From HyVt-337 sp964428895 (GTDB lineage: Bacteria; Planctomycetota; Phycisphaerae; SM23-33), in NCBI GenBank assembly GCA_964428895.1, contig CAYRZU010000029.1, forward strand, positions 1 through 38,810: a stretch of DNA of 38,810 nt. The letters run 5' to 3'. The notes under the pieces are model-generated. The model saw only the letters and a program-made list of their open reading frames with translations. It did not search any database and was not told the origin of the DNA. Each line of letters begins with the position of its first letter. The stretch's first letter is position 1. Positions 9,151 through 17,554 of the stretch are shown here, one piece after another. The position numbers and the translations under genes are program-made.

Positions 9151-9990
9151 CTAGGACCGATGCCGCTCGATCATCTCATGGAGGCGGGCCGCCGCGGCGT
9201 GAGCCCGCGCGAGCCAGGCCCGTTCAGCCGCCAGATCGGCCGGGCTGACACCGGATTCCAAACTGACGGGCTTGGTGTAGCTGGATCTTGCCAGGATGCC
9301 CGTCAGGCGATCCCAGTCGACCGTCCCCTCAAAGGGCAGGAGATGCTGATCGCCCGTGCCATCGTTGTCGTGCAGATGGACGGCCAACAAGCGATCGGCA
9401 AGCGGCTCGAACTCGTCCATGCCCCCCTCGGTATTGGTGTGGCCGAAATTGCCGTGCCCGCAGTCGTAGCACATGCCGAACTCCTCGGGCCCGTACCGAC
9501 TCAGGATGTTGGCGATGTGACGGATGGGCCCGTTTTCGATCGCAATCCGAACGCCGGTGGCGCGAATCACGAGCAGCAGCTCATCGAAGCTGCGCCAGAT
9601 TTGATCCCACATGTCCGGAACGTGATCGAGTTGATCGTACATGCCCGGCATGTGCAGGACCGCGACATCGGCCCCCAACTCGGCCGTCATCTCCAGGCGA
9701 TTGGCCACCAGCAACACCCCCGCCTGTCGCTCATATTCCTTCGTCGACCCGTAGTTCTTTTCCATCCCCAGCGACGCGTGTAAATCATTCAGGGCCAATC
9801 CGAACTCAGCCAGCCACGCCTTGATCTGAGCGATCTCGGGCGACGTGTAGAGGAATTCTCCCGTCCATTGATGGCCCCAATGCACGTGTGTGAAGCCCGC
9901 TTCGGCGATCCGTCGCAGGTAGGGCTCGGGGCAACCGACATCCTTGGCGTAGTCGGTCGTCAGCGATAGGGGCGGACAGGATTGCGACAC
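9151..9990 (-). CDS. Sugar phosphate isomerase/epimerase-family TIM-barrel protein
   Basis: A 279-residue AP-endonuclease-2/xylose-isomerase-like TIM barrel (the IolE/hydroxypyruvate-isomerase type). Likely divalent-metal ligands line up as E152 (IAIENGP), D176 and H179 (YDCGHG), H205-x-H207-x-N (VHLHDND) and E245 (SLESG), a complete set for the family. GTDQHLLPFEGTVDW-like sequence after the HDN motif (residues 211-226) is typical of the sugar isomerase/epimerase branch. The start is GTG at 9990, chosen because AAGGAG lies 7 bases upstream. It follows the zinc-peptidase gene by 21 bases and may be co-transcribed with it. The fold is confident; the sugar or inositol substrate cannot be told. 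Confidence 0.87.
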   Translation of the reverse strand: MSQSCPPLSLTTDYAKDVGCPEPYLRRIAEAGFTHVHWGHQWTGEFLYTSPEIAQIKAWLAEFGLALNDLHASLGMEKNYGSTKEYERQAGVLLVANRLEMTAELGADVAVLHMPGMYDQLDHVPDMWDQIWRSFDELLLVIRATGVRIAIENGPIRHIANILSRYGPEEFGMCYDCGHGNFGHTNTEGGMDEFEPLADRLLAVHLHDNDGTGDQHLLPFEGTVDWDRLTGILARSSYTKPVSLESGVSPADLAAERAWLARAHAAAARLHEMIERHRS

Positions 9991-10011
9991 CGGATGACTC
10001 CTTGGGCTGAC

Positions 10012-11514
10012 TCACTTCCGTTTGCGCTCGATGCGTCGCATCTTGCCATGCATCAGGGTCGGCGGCAGCCACTGCGGATCGCCCATCGGCGGCAGATCCA
10101 GTGTGCCTTTCTGCGCCGCGGTCAGGAGCTCGGCCGCTGATTCGAACCGTTGCCCTCTGACGTGCGCGCGGCCGAGGTAGCTACACAGCATCCGCACCAT
10201 GGCCTCGTAGTACCGGGCATGGGTGGTGGAAGGATTCAGCGATTGCAGCCACTGCCGGTAGGTGCCCTCTAACGCCACGATCGCGGCGCTGGACCGCTTG
10301 GTGTCTCGCCCGCGGACAATGTCCTTGATGTACCGGGCCAGCGCGGGTCGGTACTTGCCTCCGTCGGCCGACATCAGGAAGTGCACCACCGACCAGGCTT
10401 GGGCATAGCCGATCTGGCCTCGCCCTTCATTGACCGACTGCATCCAGTCTGCATCGGTCAGCGACAGCAATTGCCGAAGCGTCATGGCCTGGCCGGATTG
10501 AACGACCTGCGCCAACTGGTGGTATCCTTCCCCACGAATCAGGCCGTGCACCGTCCCGTCACCGGTCCAAATACTGTAGCCCAGATACTCGCCCATCCCT
10601 TCGTCCAGCCAGACCGGCAGACGGTTGGGAATGTCGTAGGCCTTGAAATGGTGCCATCCCTCATGCCGCAACAGATGGTCGCGTTGCGGGTCGATCATGT
10701 TCGTGGGGTTGACCACCATCAGCCGCGGGCCCGGCGGGCTTTGGGTAACCAGGCTAATGCCCGGCATGAAGTGATGCCCACCGGCAGCGACGAACGGCTC
10801 ACGCTCCTGGAAGATAAAGACCAGCTGCTTGTCTCGGCTCGGCTTGAGGACCTCGGCGAACAGCTCGGAGTACTCGGCGTGCATTCGCTCAAACCGCATC
10901 GCCGCGTCCGCCACGAACTCGGCGGAAATGTCGCAATAGATGGTGTAATGCTCGGTCTCGTGCGGGGGGAGGCCGAAGATGTAGTCTTCCGGATCCGCCG
11001 TGGGGGGCGCGGGCGTTTCGGCCACGGGCGCAGTTGGCGGCTCTTTCGGCTCGGCGGCAGGCGCCTCGGGGGTCGGTTCGGCGGCGGCCTCGGCCGGAGC
11101 GGAGGTGGGCGCCTCGGCCGGCTCGGTCGTAGGCGCCTCGGCCGGTTCATCCCGACGGAGGTCGGGCTTGATGGGCTTGGCCGCGGGGTCGACCGGCTGG
11201 GTCGCCGGGGCCGGCGCCGGGGTCGATGTCGGCTGCGTGGTCGGTGGCTCGGCGGGTTGGGTCGGGATCAGCGGCTGCGCCGGCGCTGACGGCGCTTCGG
11301 CCGAGGGAGTTGGCTCCGTTTCGGGCTCGTCGCCGTCGGCCCGCGTGGTCGTTTCCCCCAGTTCGGCCAGTTCATCGCCGGGGTCCGGCGGCGCATCCTG
11401 GAGGAACAGCATCACCACCAGCAACCCGACCAACGCGCCACCGATCAGGAATGCCGCAAGCGGCGCCATCCATCGAGAGCTGTTCGGCCGCTGCCAAAGC
11501 CGCCGTTTCGCCAT
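10012..11514 (-). CDS. Membrane-anchored DUF1570-like zinc metallopeptidase
   Basis: 500 residues. One N-terminal membrane helix lies at about 16-38, followed by a long Pro/Ala/Thr/Glu-rich linker (about 45-180) and then the catalytic domain on the outside. The zincin motif H284-E285-G-W-H288 is present, and a downstream WLDEGMGE (E305, E309) supplies the third zinc ligand as in gluzincins. This arrangement, with LP-WL-EG after the HExxH, matches DUF1570-type proteins of planctomycetes. The predicted role is hydrolysis of an extracellular or cell-wall protein; the substrate is unknown. GGAGG just before ATG 11514 supports the start. The linker DNA contains a 24-base tandem repeat. Confidence 0.85.
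   Translation of the reverse strand: MAKRRLWQRPNSSRWMAPLAAFLIGGALVGLLVVMLFLQDAPPDPGDELAELGETTTRADGDEPETEPTPSAEAPSAPAQPLIPTQPAEPPTTQPTSTPAPAPATQPVDPAAKPIKPDLRRDEPAEAPTTEPAEAPTSAPAEAAAEPTPEAPAAEPKEPPTAPVAETPAPPTADPEDYIFGLPPHETEHYTIYCDISAEFVADAAMRFERMHAEYSELFAEVLKPSRDKQLVFIFQEREPFVAAGGHHFMPGISLVTQSPPGPRLMVVNPTNMIDPQRDHLLRHEGWHHFKAYDIPNRLPVWLDEGMGEYLGYSIWTGDGTVHGLIRGEGYHQLAQVVQSGQAMTLRQLLSLTDADWMQSVNEGRGQIGYAQAWSVVHFLMSADGGKYRPALARYIKDIVRGRDTKRSSAAIVALEGTYRQWLQSLNPSTTHARYYEAMVRMLCSYLGRAHVRGQRFESAAELLTAAQKGTLDLPPMGDPQWLPPTLMHGKMRRIERKRK
11084..11155. repeat. 24-base tandem repeat in the peptidase linker
   Basis: The core GCCTCGGCCGG recurs with a period of 24 bases, starting near 11087, 11111 and 11135. 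On the minus strand it encodes repeated 8-residue units of the type PAEAPTTE around residues 120-144 of the membrane-anchored peptidase. It looks like slippage-prone low-complexity coding DNA that sets spacer length. It is not a mobile element. Confidence 0.75.
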
Positions 11515-11641
11515 GGAGTGCCTCCGGAGTGAACACCCGTAGAGTTACGAAGCTGCGTATTCTACCCAACTCCACCCCACGCTTCAATGGGGGGCGCCTC
11601 CTCCCCTCGCGTGTCGGCGTGTGCCTCTGTCAGGCGTCGGT

Positions 11642-11932
11642 TCAGTCCGCCTTGCGAAGTCGGCGGGCCCACACGCCCAGAAAGAACGCAGCCAAGACCA
11701 TCCCGAACAGCACCATCTTCATGAAGGCGATGGCCTTGATCATAATGGCGTAGGCGTCGTGCCAGTTGACGAATTCCTCCCCCCCCCACAAGACCAATAG
11801 CCAGCGCCGCTGGTTGTGCAGCACGGTCAGCCAAATCAGCCACGCCGCCGTCACCCAAATTGCGCCGATCAGGACCGTCCACCACATGGCCGCCGAAGCG
11901 GCGCTCGCTCGTTTCGCCAAGGTCTCGTTCAT
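11642..11932 (-). CDS. Small two-helix membrane protein
   Basis: 96 residues. After a short polar N-terminus come a first membrane helix at about 17-41 (TVLIGAIWVTAAWLIWLTVL) and a second at about 65-89 (IAFMKMVLFGMVLAAFFLGV), then a basic tail (RRLRK) likely to face the cytoplasm. AAGGAG lies 9 bases before ATG 11932, which supports this start over a longer frame that begins at 11972. I do not recognise a family. It lies upstream of the zinc-peptidase gene on the same strand, with a gap of 127 bases, and is divergent from the hut operon. Confidence 0.72.
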   Translation of the reverse strand: MNETLAKRASAASAAMWWTVLIGAIWVTAAWLIWLTVLHNQRRWLLVLWGGEEFVNWHDAYAIMIKAIAFMKMVLFGMVLAAFFLGVWARRLRKAD

Positions 11933-12031
11933 CGTGGGAATCTCCTTCAGGCTCGGTCGCGCATCCTACCACGCCGCCGGCCTGTCGAAAACGATTTGCA
12001 CTGGCCCCCTCGCTCTGCTACTTGACGTATC

Positions 12032-13582
12032 ATGGCGCAACCTATGAGCAACGAACAGAACATCATCACCATCGACGGGCAGAGCCTGACCATCGACCAG
12101 GTCGTCGCGGTCGGCCGCGATCATGGTCGCGTCCAATTGGCCGACTCGGCCAGACCGGGCATTGCCGCCTCGCGCAAGCTCGTCGAGCGAATCGCTCAAG
12201 GCGACCAGCCCGTCTACGGGATCAACACCGGCGTGGGCGAACTGGCCAGCCAGGTCGTTCCCCCCGAGGACATCGAAACACTCCAGCTGAACCTCCTCCG
12301 CAGCCACGCCGTGGGCGTGGGCGGGCCGCTCAGCCGCGAGGTCGCCCGGGCCACCGTGCTCCTGCGAGCCAACGCCCTGGCCAAGGGCTTTTCCGGCGTG
12401 CGGGTGGAGCTGATCGAATTGCTGCTGGCGTTGCTCAATGCCAACATCACCCCTTACATCCCTTCGCAAGGCTCGGTCGGGGCCAGCGGGGACCTGGCCC
12501 CCCTGGCCCATCTGGCGCTGGTCCTGGTCGGGGAAGGCGAATGCGTCATTGATGGCCAACGTGTTGCTTCGGCCAGCATCCTCGAGCGGGCCGGTCTCAA
12601 GCCCATCACCCTCGGCGCTAAGGAAGGGCTCGCCCTGATCAACGGCACCCAAGTGATGGCAGCCCTGGGGTGCTTCCTGGTTGCCGACGGTCAGCGACTG
12701 ATCGCCAGCGCCCAAATCGCCACGGCCATGAGTCTCGAAGCCCTCCAGGGGACCGACAAGGTCTTCGACGCCAAGATCCACGCCTCGCGTCCCCACGCCG
12801 GGCAGATCCGCTGCGCCACCAACATGCGGCGCCTGGTAGCCGGCAGCGGCATCATTGCCTCCCACGAGAATTGCGGAAAGGTCCAGGACGCCTACACCCT
12901 CCGCTGCATTCCGCAGGTCTACGGCGCGGTGATGGATACCCTCGACCACGTCGAACGAGTGATGGCGGTTGAAATCAACGCCGCCACCGACAACCCGCTG
13001 GTGTTCGCCGAGACCGACGAGGTCATCTCCTGCGGCAATTTCCACGGCGAACCGTTGGCCTTCGCAGCGGACTTCCTGGGCATCGCCCTGTCGGAAATCG
13101 CCAACATCATCGAGCGAACCATCGACCGCTTGGTCAACCCCCACCTATCCGGCCTGCCGCCGTTCCTGATCGACAAGAGCGGCCTCAACAGCGGGCTGAT
13201 GATCAGCCAGTACACAGCCGCCGCGCTGGTCAGTGAGAACAAGGTCCTGGCCCATCCGGCCAGTGTGGACTCCATTCCCACCTCGGCCGGCCAGGAAGAC
13301 CACGTGTCGATGGGAACCATTGCCGCACGGCACGCCCGACAGATCATGGAAAACGTCCAGAACGTTATCGCCATCGAGCTCCTGTGCGCAGCCCAGGGCA
13401 TCGACTACCACGACGCCCCTTGCGGAGCCGGCACGGCCGCCGCCCACACACTCATCCGTCAACAGGTCCCCCACCTCGATGACGACCGGGCCTTGTACTG
13501 CGACATCTACACCGTTCAGCAACTGCTGGCCTCAGGCAAACTCGTCCAGGTCGTGGAGGACACGATCGGCCCGTTGAACTAG
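12032..13582 (+). CDS. hutH: Histidine ammonia-lyase
   Basis: Catalyses the first step of histidine breakdown: histidine to trans-urocanate plus ammonia, in the cytoplasm. The 516-residue length is normal. The MIO cofactor is formed from A151-S152-G153 in GSVGASGDLAPLAH, and the conserved active-site Tyr62 lies in VYGINTGVG. The family motif NHDNPL-like ATDNPL and the FHGEPLA segment are also present. It starts the four-gene operon hutH-hutU-ftcD-hutI, with 20 bases to the next gene. The start is uncertain: ATG 12032 or ATG 12044, neither with a clear Shine-Dalgarno. No HutC- or HutP-type regulator gene is in the window. Confidence 0.97.
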   Translation: MAQPMSNEQNIITIDGQSLTIDQVVAVGRDHGRVQLADSARPGIAASRKLVERIAQGDQPVYGINTGVGELASQVVPPEDIETLQLNLLRSHAVGVGGPLSREVARATVLLRANALAKGFSGVRVELIELLLALLNANITPYIPSQGSVGASGDLAPLAHLALVLVGEGECVIDGQRVASASILERAGLKPITLGAKEGLALINGTQVMAALGCFLVADGQRLIASAQIATAMSLEALQGTDKVFDAKIHASRPHAGQIRCATNMRRLVAGSGIIASHENCGKVQDAYTLRCIPQVYGAVMDTLDHVERVMAVEINAATDNPLVFAETDEVISCGNFHGEPLAFAADFLGIALSEIANIIERTIDRLVNPHLSGLPPFLIDKSGLNSGLMISQYTAAALVSENKVLAHPASVDSIPTSAGQEDHVSMGTIAARHARQIMENVQNVIAIELLCAAQGIDYHDAPCGAGTAAAHTLIRQQVPHLDDDRALYCDIYTVQQLLASGKLVQVVEDTIGPLN

Positions 13583-13602
13583 CCGCCACCGAAGGAGCCC
13601 TC

Positions 13603-15300
13603 ATGCCCGCAAGGCCTATGTTCATGGAGCTCAAGCCGGATGGCCCCATCCGGGCGGCCCGCGGAACGACGCTCCGCTGCAAGAGTTGGTCGGCCGAGGC
13701 CGCCCTCCGCATGCTCGAGAATAACCTCGACCCCGAAGTCGCCATTCGCCCTGACCAGTTGATCGTCTACGGCGGCTCCGGCCGAGCGGCGAGAAACTGG
13801 AAAGAGTTCCACACCATCGTCGCGGCGCTCACGGCGCTCGAGCCGGACGAAACGCTGCTGGTCCAGTCCGGCAAGGCCGTCGGCGTTCTTCGGACGTTCG
13901 AGCACAGCCCGCGCGTGCTGATCGCTAACAGCAACATCGTGCCCGCGTGGAGTACCCAGGCCAACTTCGACCGCTATGACGCCATGGGCCTTACTATGTA
14001 CGGCCAGATGACAGCCGGCAGTTGGATCTACATCGCCATACAAGGCATCCTGCAGGGGACCTACCAGACGCTGGCCTCGTTGGCGGAGCGCCATTTCGGC
14101 GGGTCGCTGGTCGGCACGTTCACACTGACCGGGGGGCTGGGCGGCATGAGTGGAGCCCAACCCATGGCCGTGACCATGAACGGTGGCGTGGTAATCGACG
14201 TGGAGGTCGACCCCGCCCCCGCCCAGCGCCGCGTTACCGAAGGCTACTGCGACCGCCTCACGGAAAGCCTCGATGAAGCCCTGGCCTGGATGGCCGAGGC
14301 CAAGGCGGCCAAGCAGCCGTTGTCGATTGCGCTGGTCGGCAACTGCGCCGACGTGCTGCCGGAACTGGTCCGCCGAAAAGCGATCCCCGATATCGTCACC
14401 GACCAAACCAGCGCCCACGATCTGCTGGACTACGTGCCGACCGGCGATCTGGCCGAGACGCGCCGCTTGCGAGAGGCCGACCCCGATGAGTACCGCAGGC
14501 GATCGCTCGAAGCGATCATCGTCCATACTGAAGCGATCATTCAGATGCAGCAGCGCGGGGCGATTGCGTTCGACTACGGCAACAACCTCCGCGGGCAGGC
14601 CGAACTCGGGGGCCTGACCGTCCGTGACGACGCCGGCGAGTTCCTCTATCCCGGGTTTGTGCCCGCCTACATCCGCCCGCTGTTCTGCGAAGGTCGCGGA
14701 CCGTTCCGTTGGGCCGCGCTATCGGGCGACCCGGCCGACATCGATCGGCTCGACGACTTGGTGCTCGACATGTTCGCCGACGACGACATTCTGTGCCGGT
14801 GGATTCGCCTGGCCCGCGACCGAGTGCCCCATCTAGGCCTGCCGGCGCGCATTTGCTGGCTAGGCCTGGGCGAACGAGCCGACTTTGCCGTGCGTATGAA
14901 CGAACTGGTGGCCGCCGGCGAGGTCGCGGCGCCAATTGTGATCGGGCGAGATCATCTGGACTGCGGGTCGGTGGCCTCGCCCAATCGAGAAACCGAAGGC
15001 ATGAAGGACGGCTCGGACGCCATCGCCGACTGGGCCTTGCTCAACGCCCTGGCCAACACCGTCTGCGGCGCCGACTGGGTGTCGATCCACAACGGCGGCG
15101 GCGTGGGCATCGGCAACAGCACCCACGCCGGACAAGTGTGCGTGGCCGACGGGTCGGCCGACAAGGCCGAGCGCCTGCAGCGCGTGCTGACCGCCGACCC
15201 GGCCATGGGCGTGTTCCGCCACGCCGACGCCGGCTATGACGAGGCCGTCGCCTTCGCCAAGAAGCGAAACGTCAACATCCCCTCATTAGAGAACGACTGA
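13603..15300 (+). CDS. hutU: Urocanate hydratase
   Basis: Converts urocanate to 4-imidazolone-5-propionate, the second step of histidine breakdown, using tightly bound NAD. The 565-residue protein has the glycine-rich NAD segment TGGLGGMSGAQP near 176-187. It also has the urocanase signature LPARICWLGLGER with the catalytic Cys at 418, and the segment IGRDHLDCGSVASPNRET. In the last motif the more usual residue before GSVASP is Ser; Cys here is a minor variation. AAGGAG precedes ATG 13603. The gene is 20 bases after hutH and 11 bases before ftcD, so it is clearly in the same operon. Confidence 0.97.
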   Translation: MPARPMFMELKPDGPIRAARGTTLRCKSWSAEAALRMLENNLDPEVAIRPDQLIVYGGSGRAARNWKEFHTIVAALTALEPDETLLVQSGKAVGVLRTFEHSPRVLIANSNIVPAWSTQANFDRYDAMGLTMYGQMTAGSWIYIAIQGILQGTYQTLASLAERHFGGSLVGTFTLTGGLGGMSGAQPMAVTMNGGVVIDVEVDPAPAQRRVTEGYCDRLTESLDEALAWMAEAKAAKQPLSIALVGNCADVLPELVRRKAIPDIVTDQTSAHDLLDYVPTGDLAETRRLREADPDEYRRRSLEAIIVHTEAIIQMQQRGAIAFDYGNNLRGQAELGGLTVRDDAGEFLYPGFVPAYIRPLFCEGRGPFRWAALSGDPADIDRLDDLVLDMFADDDILCRWIRLARDRVPHLGLPARICWLGLGERADFAVRMNELVAAGEVAAPIVIGRDHLDCGSVASPNRETEGMKDGSDAIADWALLNALANTVCGADWVSIHNGGGVGIGNSTHAGQVCVADGSADKAERLQRVLTADPAMGVFRHADAGYDEAVAFAKKRNVNIPSLEND

Positions 15301-15311
15301 GGAGATCCGCC

Positions 15312-16310
15312 ATGCCGCCGACTGTCTTATGTGTGCCGAACATCAGCGAGGGCCGCGACCAGGCCATCATCAGCCAGATCCTCGACACCCTCCGGACCGC
15401 GCCCGGGGCCGCCCTGCTCGACGTGGCCTCCGGCGAGGACACCAACCGCACCGTGATCACCCTGGCCGGAACGCCCGCGGGCGTCGCCGAAGCCGCTTAC
15501 GGCATCATCGGCATGGCCGCGGAACTGATCGACATGGCTCGCCATACCGGAAGCCACGCGCGGATGGGCTCGGCCGACGTCGTGCCTTTTGTCCCCGTGG
15601 CCGACATCACCATTGATGAATGCGTGGAACTGGCGCGGGGCGTGGCCGAGCGAGTGGCCGCCGAAGTGACCCTCCCGATCTACCTCTACGGCTACGCCGC
15701 CACGCACCCCGACCGCATCAAGCTCGCCGACATCCGCGCCGGGGAATACGAGGGCCTCGCCGCCAAGCTCCAAGACCCCGCCTTCGCCCCCGATTTCGGC
15801 CCGGCCGAATTCCACGCCGGCACGGGCGCCACCGTTATCGGCGTGCGCGACTTCCTGCTGGCCTACAACGTCAACCTCAACACTGCCGACGTCGCCGTCG
15901 CCAAAGAGGTCGCCGCCCGCGTTCGCGAGTCCGGCCGAGCCGATACCCCCGGCAAGCTCGCCGCTTGCCAGGCCGGAGGATGGATGGTCGACGCCTACCG
16001 CTGCGCCCAGGTGACCATGAACCTGCCCAACTACGCCGTGACCGGCCTGCACACCGCCTTCGACGCCGTCCGGGCCGAGGCCCGGTCTCTCGGCGCCGAC
16101 GTCTCCGGCAGTGAACTGATCGGCCTGGCCCCCAAACAGGCCCTGCTCGACGCCGGCCAACACGCCCTGGCCGCTCAAGGCAAGGGCGACGGCGCCGAGG
16201 CCGACGTCATCGATGCCGCCGTGCAATACTTGGGCCTGACCGACAAGACATCATTCGACCCCGCGATGAAGATCGTGGAGCTTCGCGTCGCCGATATGCT
16301 GGACGACTGA
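15312..16310 (+). CDS. ftcD: Glutamate formimidoyltransferase (monofunctional)
   Basis: Transfers the formimino group of N-formimidoyl-L-glutamate to tetrahydrofolate, giving glutamate and 5-formimino-THF, the last step of this version of histidine breakdown. The 332-residue protein covers only the transferase part. CVPNISEGRD at the N-terminus and RHTGSHARMGSADVVPF contain the likely catalytic His82. The cyclodeaminase domain found in the bifunctional animal enzyme is absent, and no separate cyclodeaminase gene is in the window. GAGGAG sits before ATG 15312, partly overlapping the hutU stop region. Its presence replaces the HutG or HutF routes. Confidence 0.93.
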   Translation: MPPTVLCVPNISEGRDQAIISQILDTLRTAPGAALLDVASGEDTNRTVITLAGTPAGVAEAAYGIIGMAAELIDMARHTGSHARMGSADVVPFVPVADITIDECVELARGVAERVAAEVTLPIYLYGYAATHPDRIKLADIRAGEYEGLAAKLQDPAFAPDFGPAEFHAGTGATVIGVRDFLLAYNVNLNTADVAVAKEVAARVRESGRADTPGKLAACQAGGWMVDAYRCAQVTMNLPNYAVTGLHTAFDAVRAEARSLGADVSGSELIGLAPKQALLDAGQHALAAQGKGDGAEADVIDAAVQYLGLTDKTSFDPAMKIVELRVADMLDD

Positions 16311-16321
16311 CTGAGGACACT

Positions 16322-17554
16322 ATGGTCGAGGCCGCCGACTTGCTCGTTCTGGACTGCTGCAAGCTCCTGACCCTGGCCGGGCCCGATCGGCCTCGCGTCG
16401 GCAGCGAAATGAACGACCTCGGCGCCATCGATAGCGGCGCCGTCGCAATCGCCGGCGACATCATCGTCGACATTGGCCCAAGCGACACCCTCGCCGCTAA
16501 GTACCCCGTCGCCGACCGCCTCAGCGCCGCGGGCGGCCTGGTCATGCCGGGCATGGTCGACTGTCACACCCACGCGGTCTTCGTTCGACCGCGCGCCGAA
16601 GAACTGGCCCAGCGAATCGCCGGCGCCAGCTACCTGGACATCCTCGCCGCCGGCGGCGGAATCCACTGCACGGTGCAATCCGTTCTCTCCGCCGCCCAAG
16701 AAGACCTGACCCAACTGACCCGGTCACGGTTCGACGCCATGCTCGCCCACGGCACAACCACCGCTGAGGTCAAGAGCGGCTACGGCCTGCGACTGGGACC
16801 CGAACGCAAGATGCTCCGGGCCGCCATCGGGGCCGCAACCCAATGCCCCATCGACATCGCCACAACCTACCTTGCCCACGTGGTCCCGCCCGATATGGAC
16901 CGTGACGCCTACGTGCGTGAGATCATCAGCGAACACCTGCCCGCACTGACGGATCTGGCCGAGTTCTGCGACGTGTTCTGCGAGGCCGAGGCCTTCACAC
17001 TGGATGAGACCGAGCGGCTCTTCGAAGCCGCCCGGCAGCTTGGTTACGGACTGAAGGTCCACGCCGGCCAGTTCAATGACCTCGGCGCCGCGGGGCTCGC
17101 CGCCCGGCTCGAAGCCGTCTCAGCCGAGCACCTCGAACACGTTAGTGACGACCAACTTGACGCCATGGCCGAGGCGTCGACGGTGGCGGCGCTCTTGCCG
17201 GGCGCGGCCTTCTACATGCTTCGAGACGACTACCCCGATGCCCGGCGAATGATCGAACGCGGCGTGCCGGTGGCGCTCGCCACCGACTTCAACCCCGGCT
17301 CGTGCCCCAGCTACTCCATGCAAACGATGATCTCGTTGGCGGTGCTGAAGCTGAAGATGACCGCCGCTGAGGCCCTGACTGCCGCCACCATCAACGCCGC
17401 TCACGCCATCGGCCGCGGCGACCGGATCGGTTCGCTCGAGGTCGGCAAGCAGGCCGACCTGCTGATCCTCAACGTCCGCCACGAAGCCGAACTGCCTTGC
17501 CACGTCGGCGTCAACAACGTCCGCCAGATAATCAAGGCCGGCCGCGTCGTCTAG
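16322..17554 (+). CDS. hutI: Imidazolonepropionase
   Basis: Hydrolyses 4-imidazolone-5-propionate to N-formimidoyl-L-glutamate, the third step of histidine breakdown. A 410-residue amidohydrolase-fold enzyme. Metal ligands are seen as H82-T-H84 (VDCHTHAVF), a His in the TYLAHVVPP segment, H247 (VHAGQF) and D322 (ATDFNPGSCPS), all in the expected order. It starts 11 bases after ftcD with GAGGA upstream and ends the operon. Its TAG stop overlaps the TAG of the convergent UroD-like gene in a shared CTAG (17551-17554), so no intergenic terminator exists between them. Confidence 0.96.
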   Translation: MVEAADLLVLDCCKLLTLAGPDRPRVGSEMNDLGAIDSGAVAIAGDIIVDIGPSDTLAAKYPVADRLSAAGGLVMPGMVDCHTHAVFVRPRAEELAQRIAGASYLDILAAGGGIHCTVQSVLSAAQEDLTQLTRSRFDAMLAHGTTTAEVKSGYGLRLGPERKMLRAAIGAATQCPIDIATTYLAHVVPPDMDRDAYVREIISEHLPALTDLAEFCDVFCEAEAFTLDETERLFEAARQLGYGLKVHAGQFNDLGAAGLAARLEAVSAEHLEHVSDDQLDAMAEASTVAALLPGAAFYMLRDDYPDARRMIERGVPVALATDFNPGSCPSYSMQTMISLAVLKLKMTAAEALTAATINAAHAIGRGDRIGSLEVGKQADLLILNVRHEAELPCHVGVNNVRQIIKAGRVV

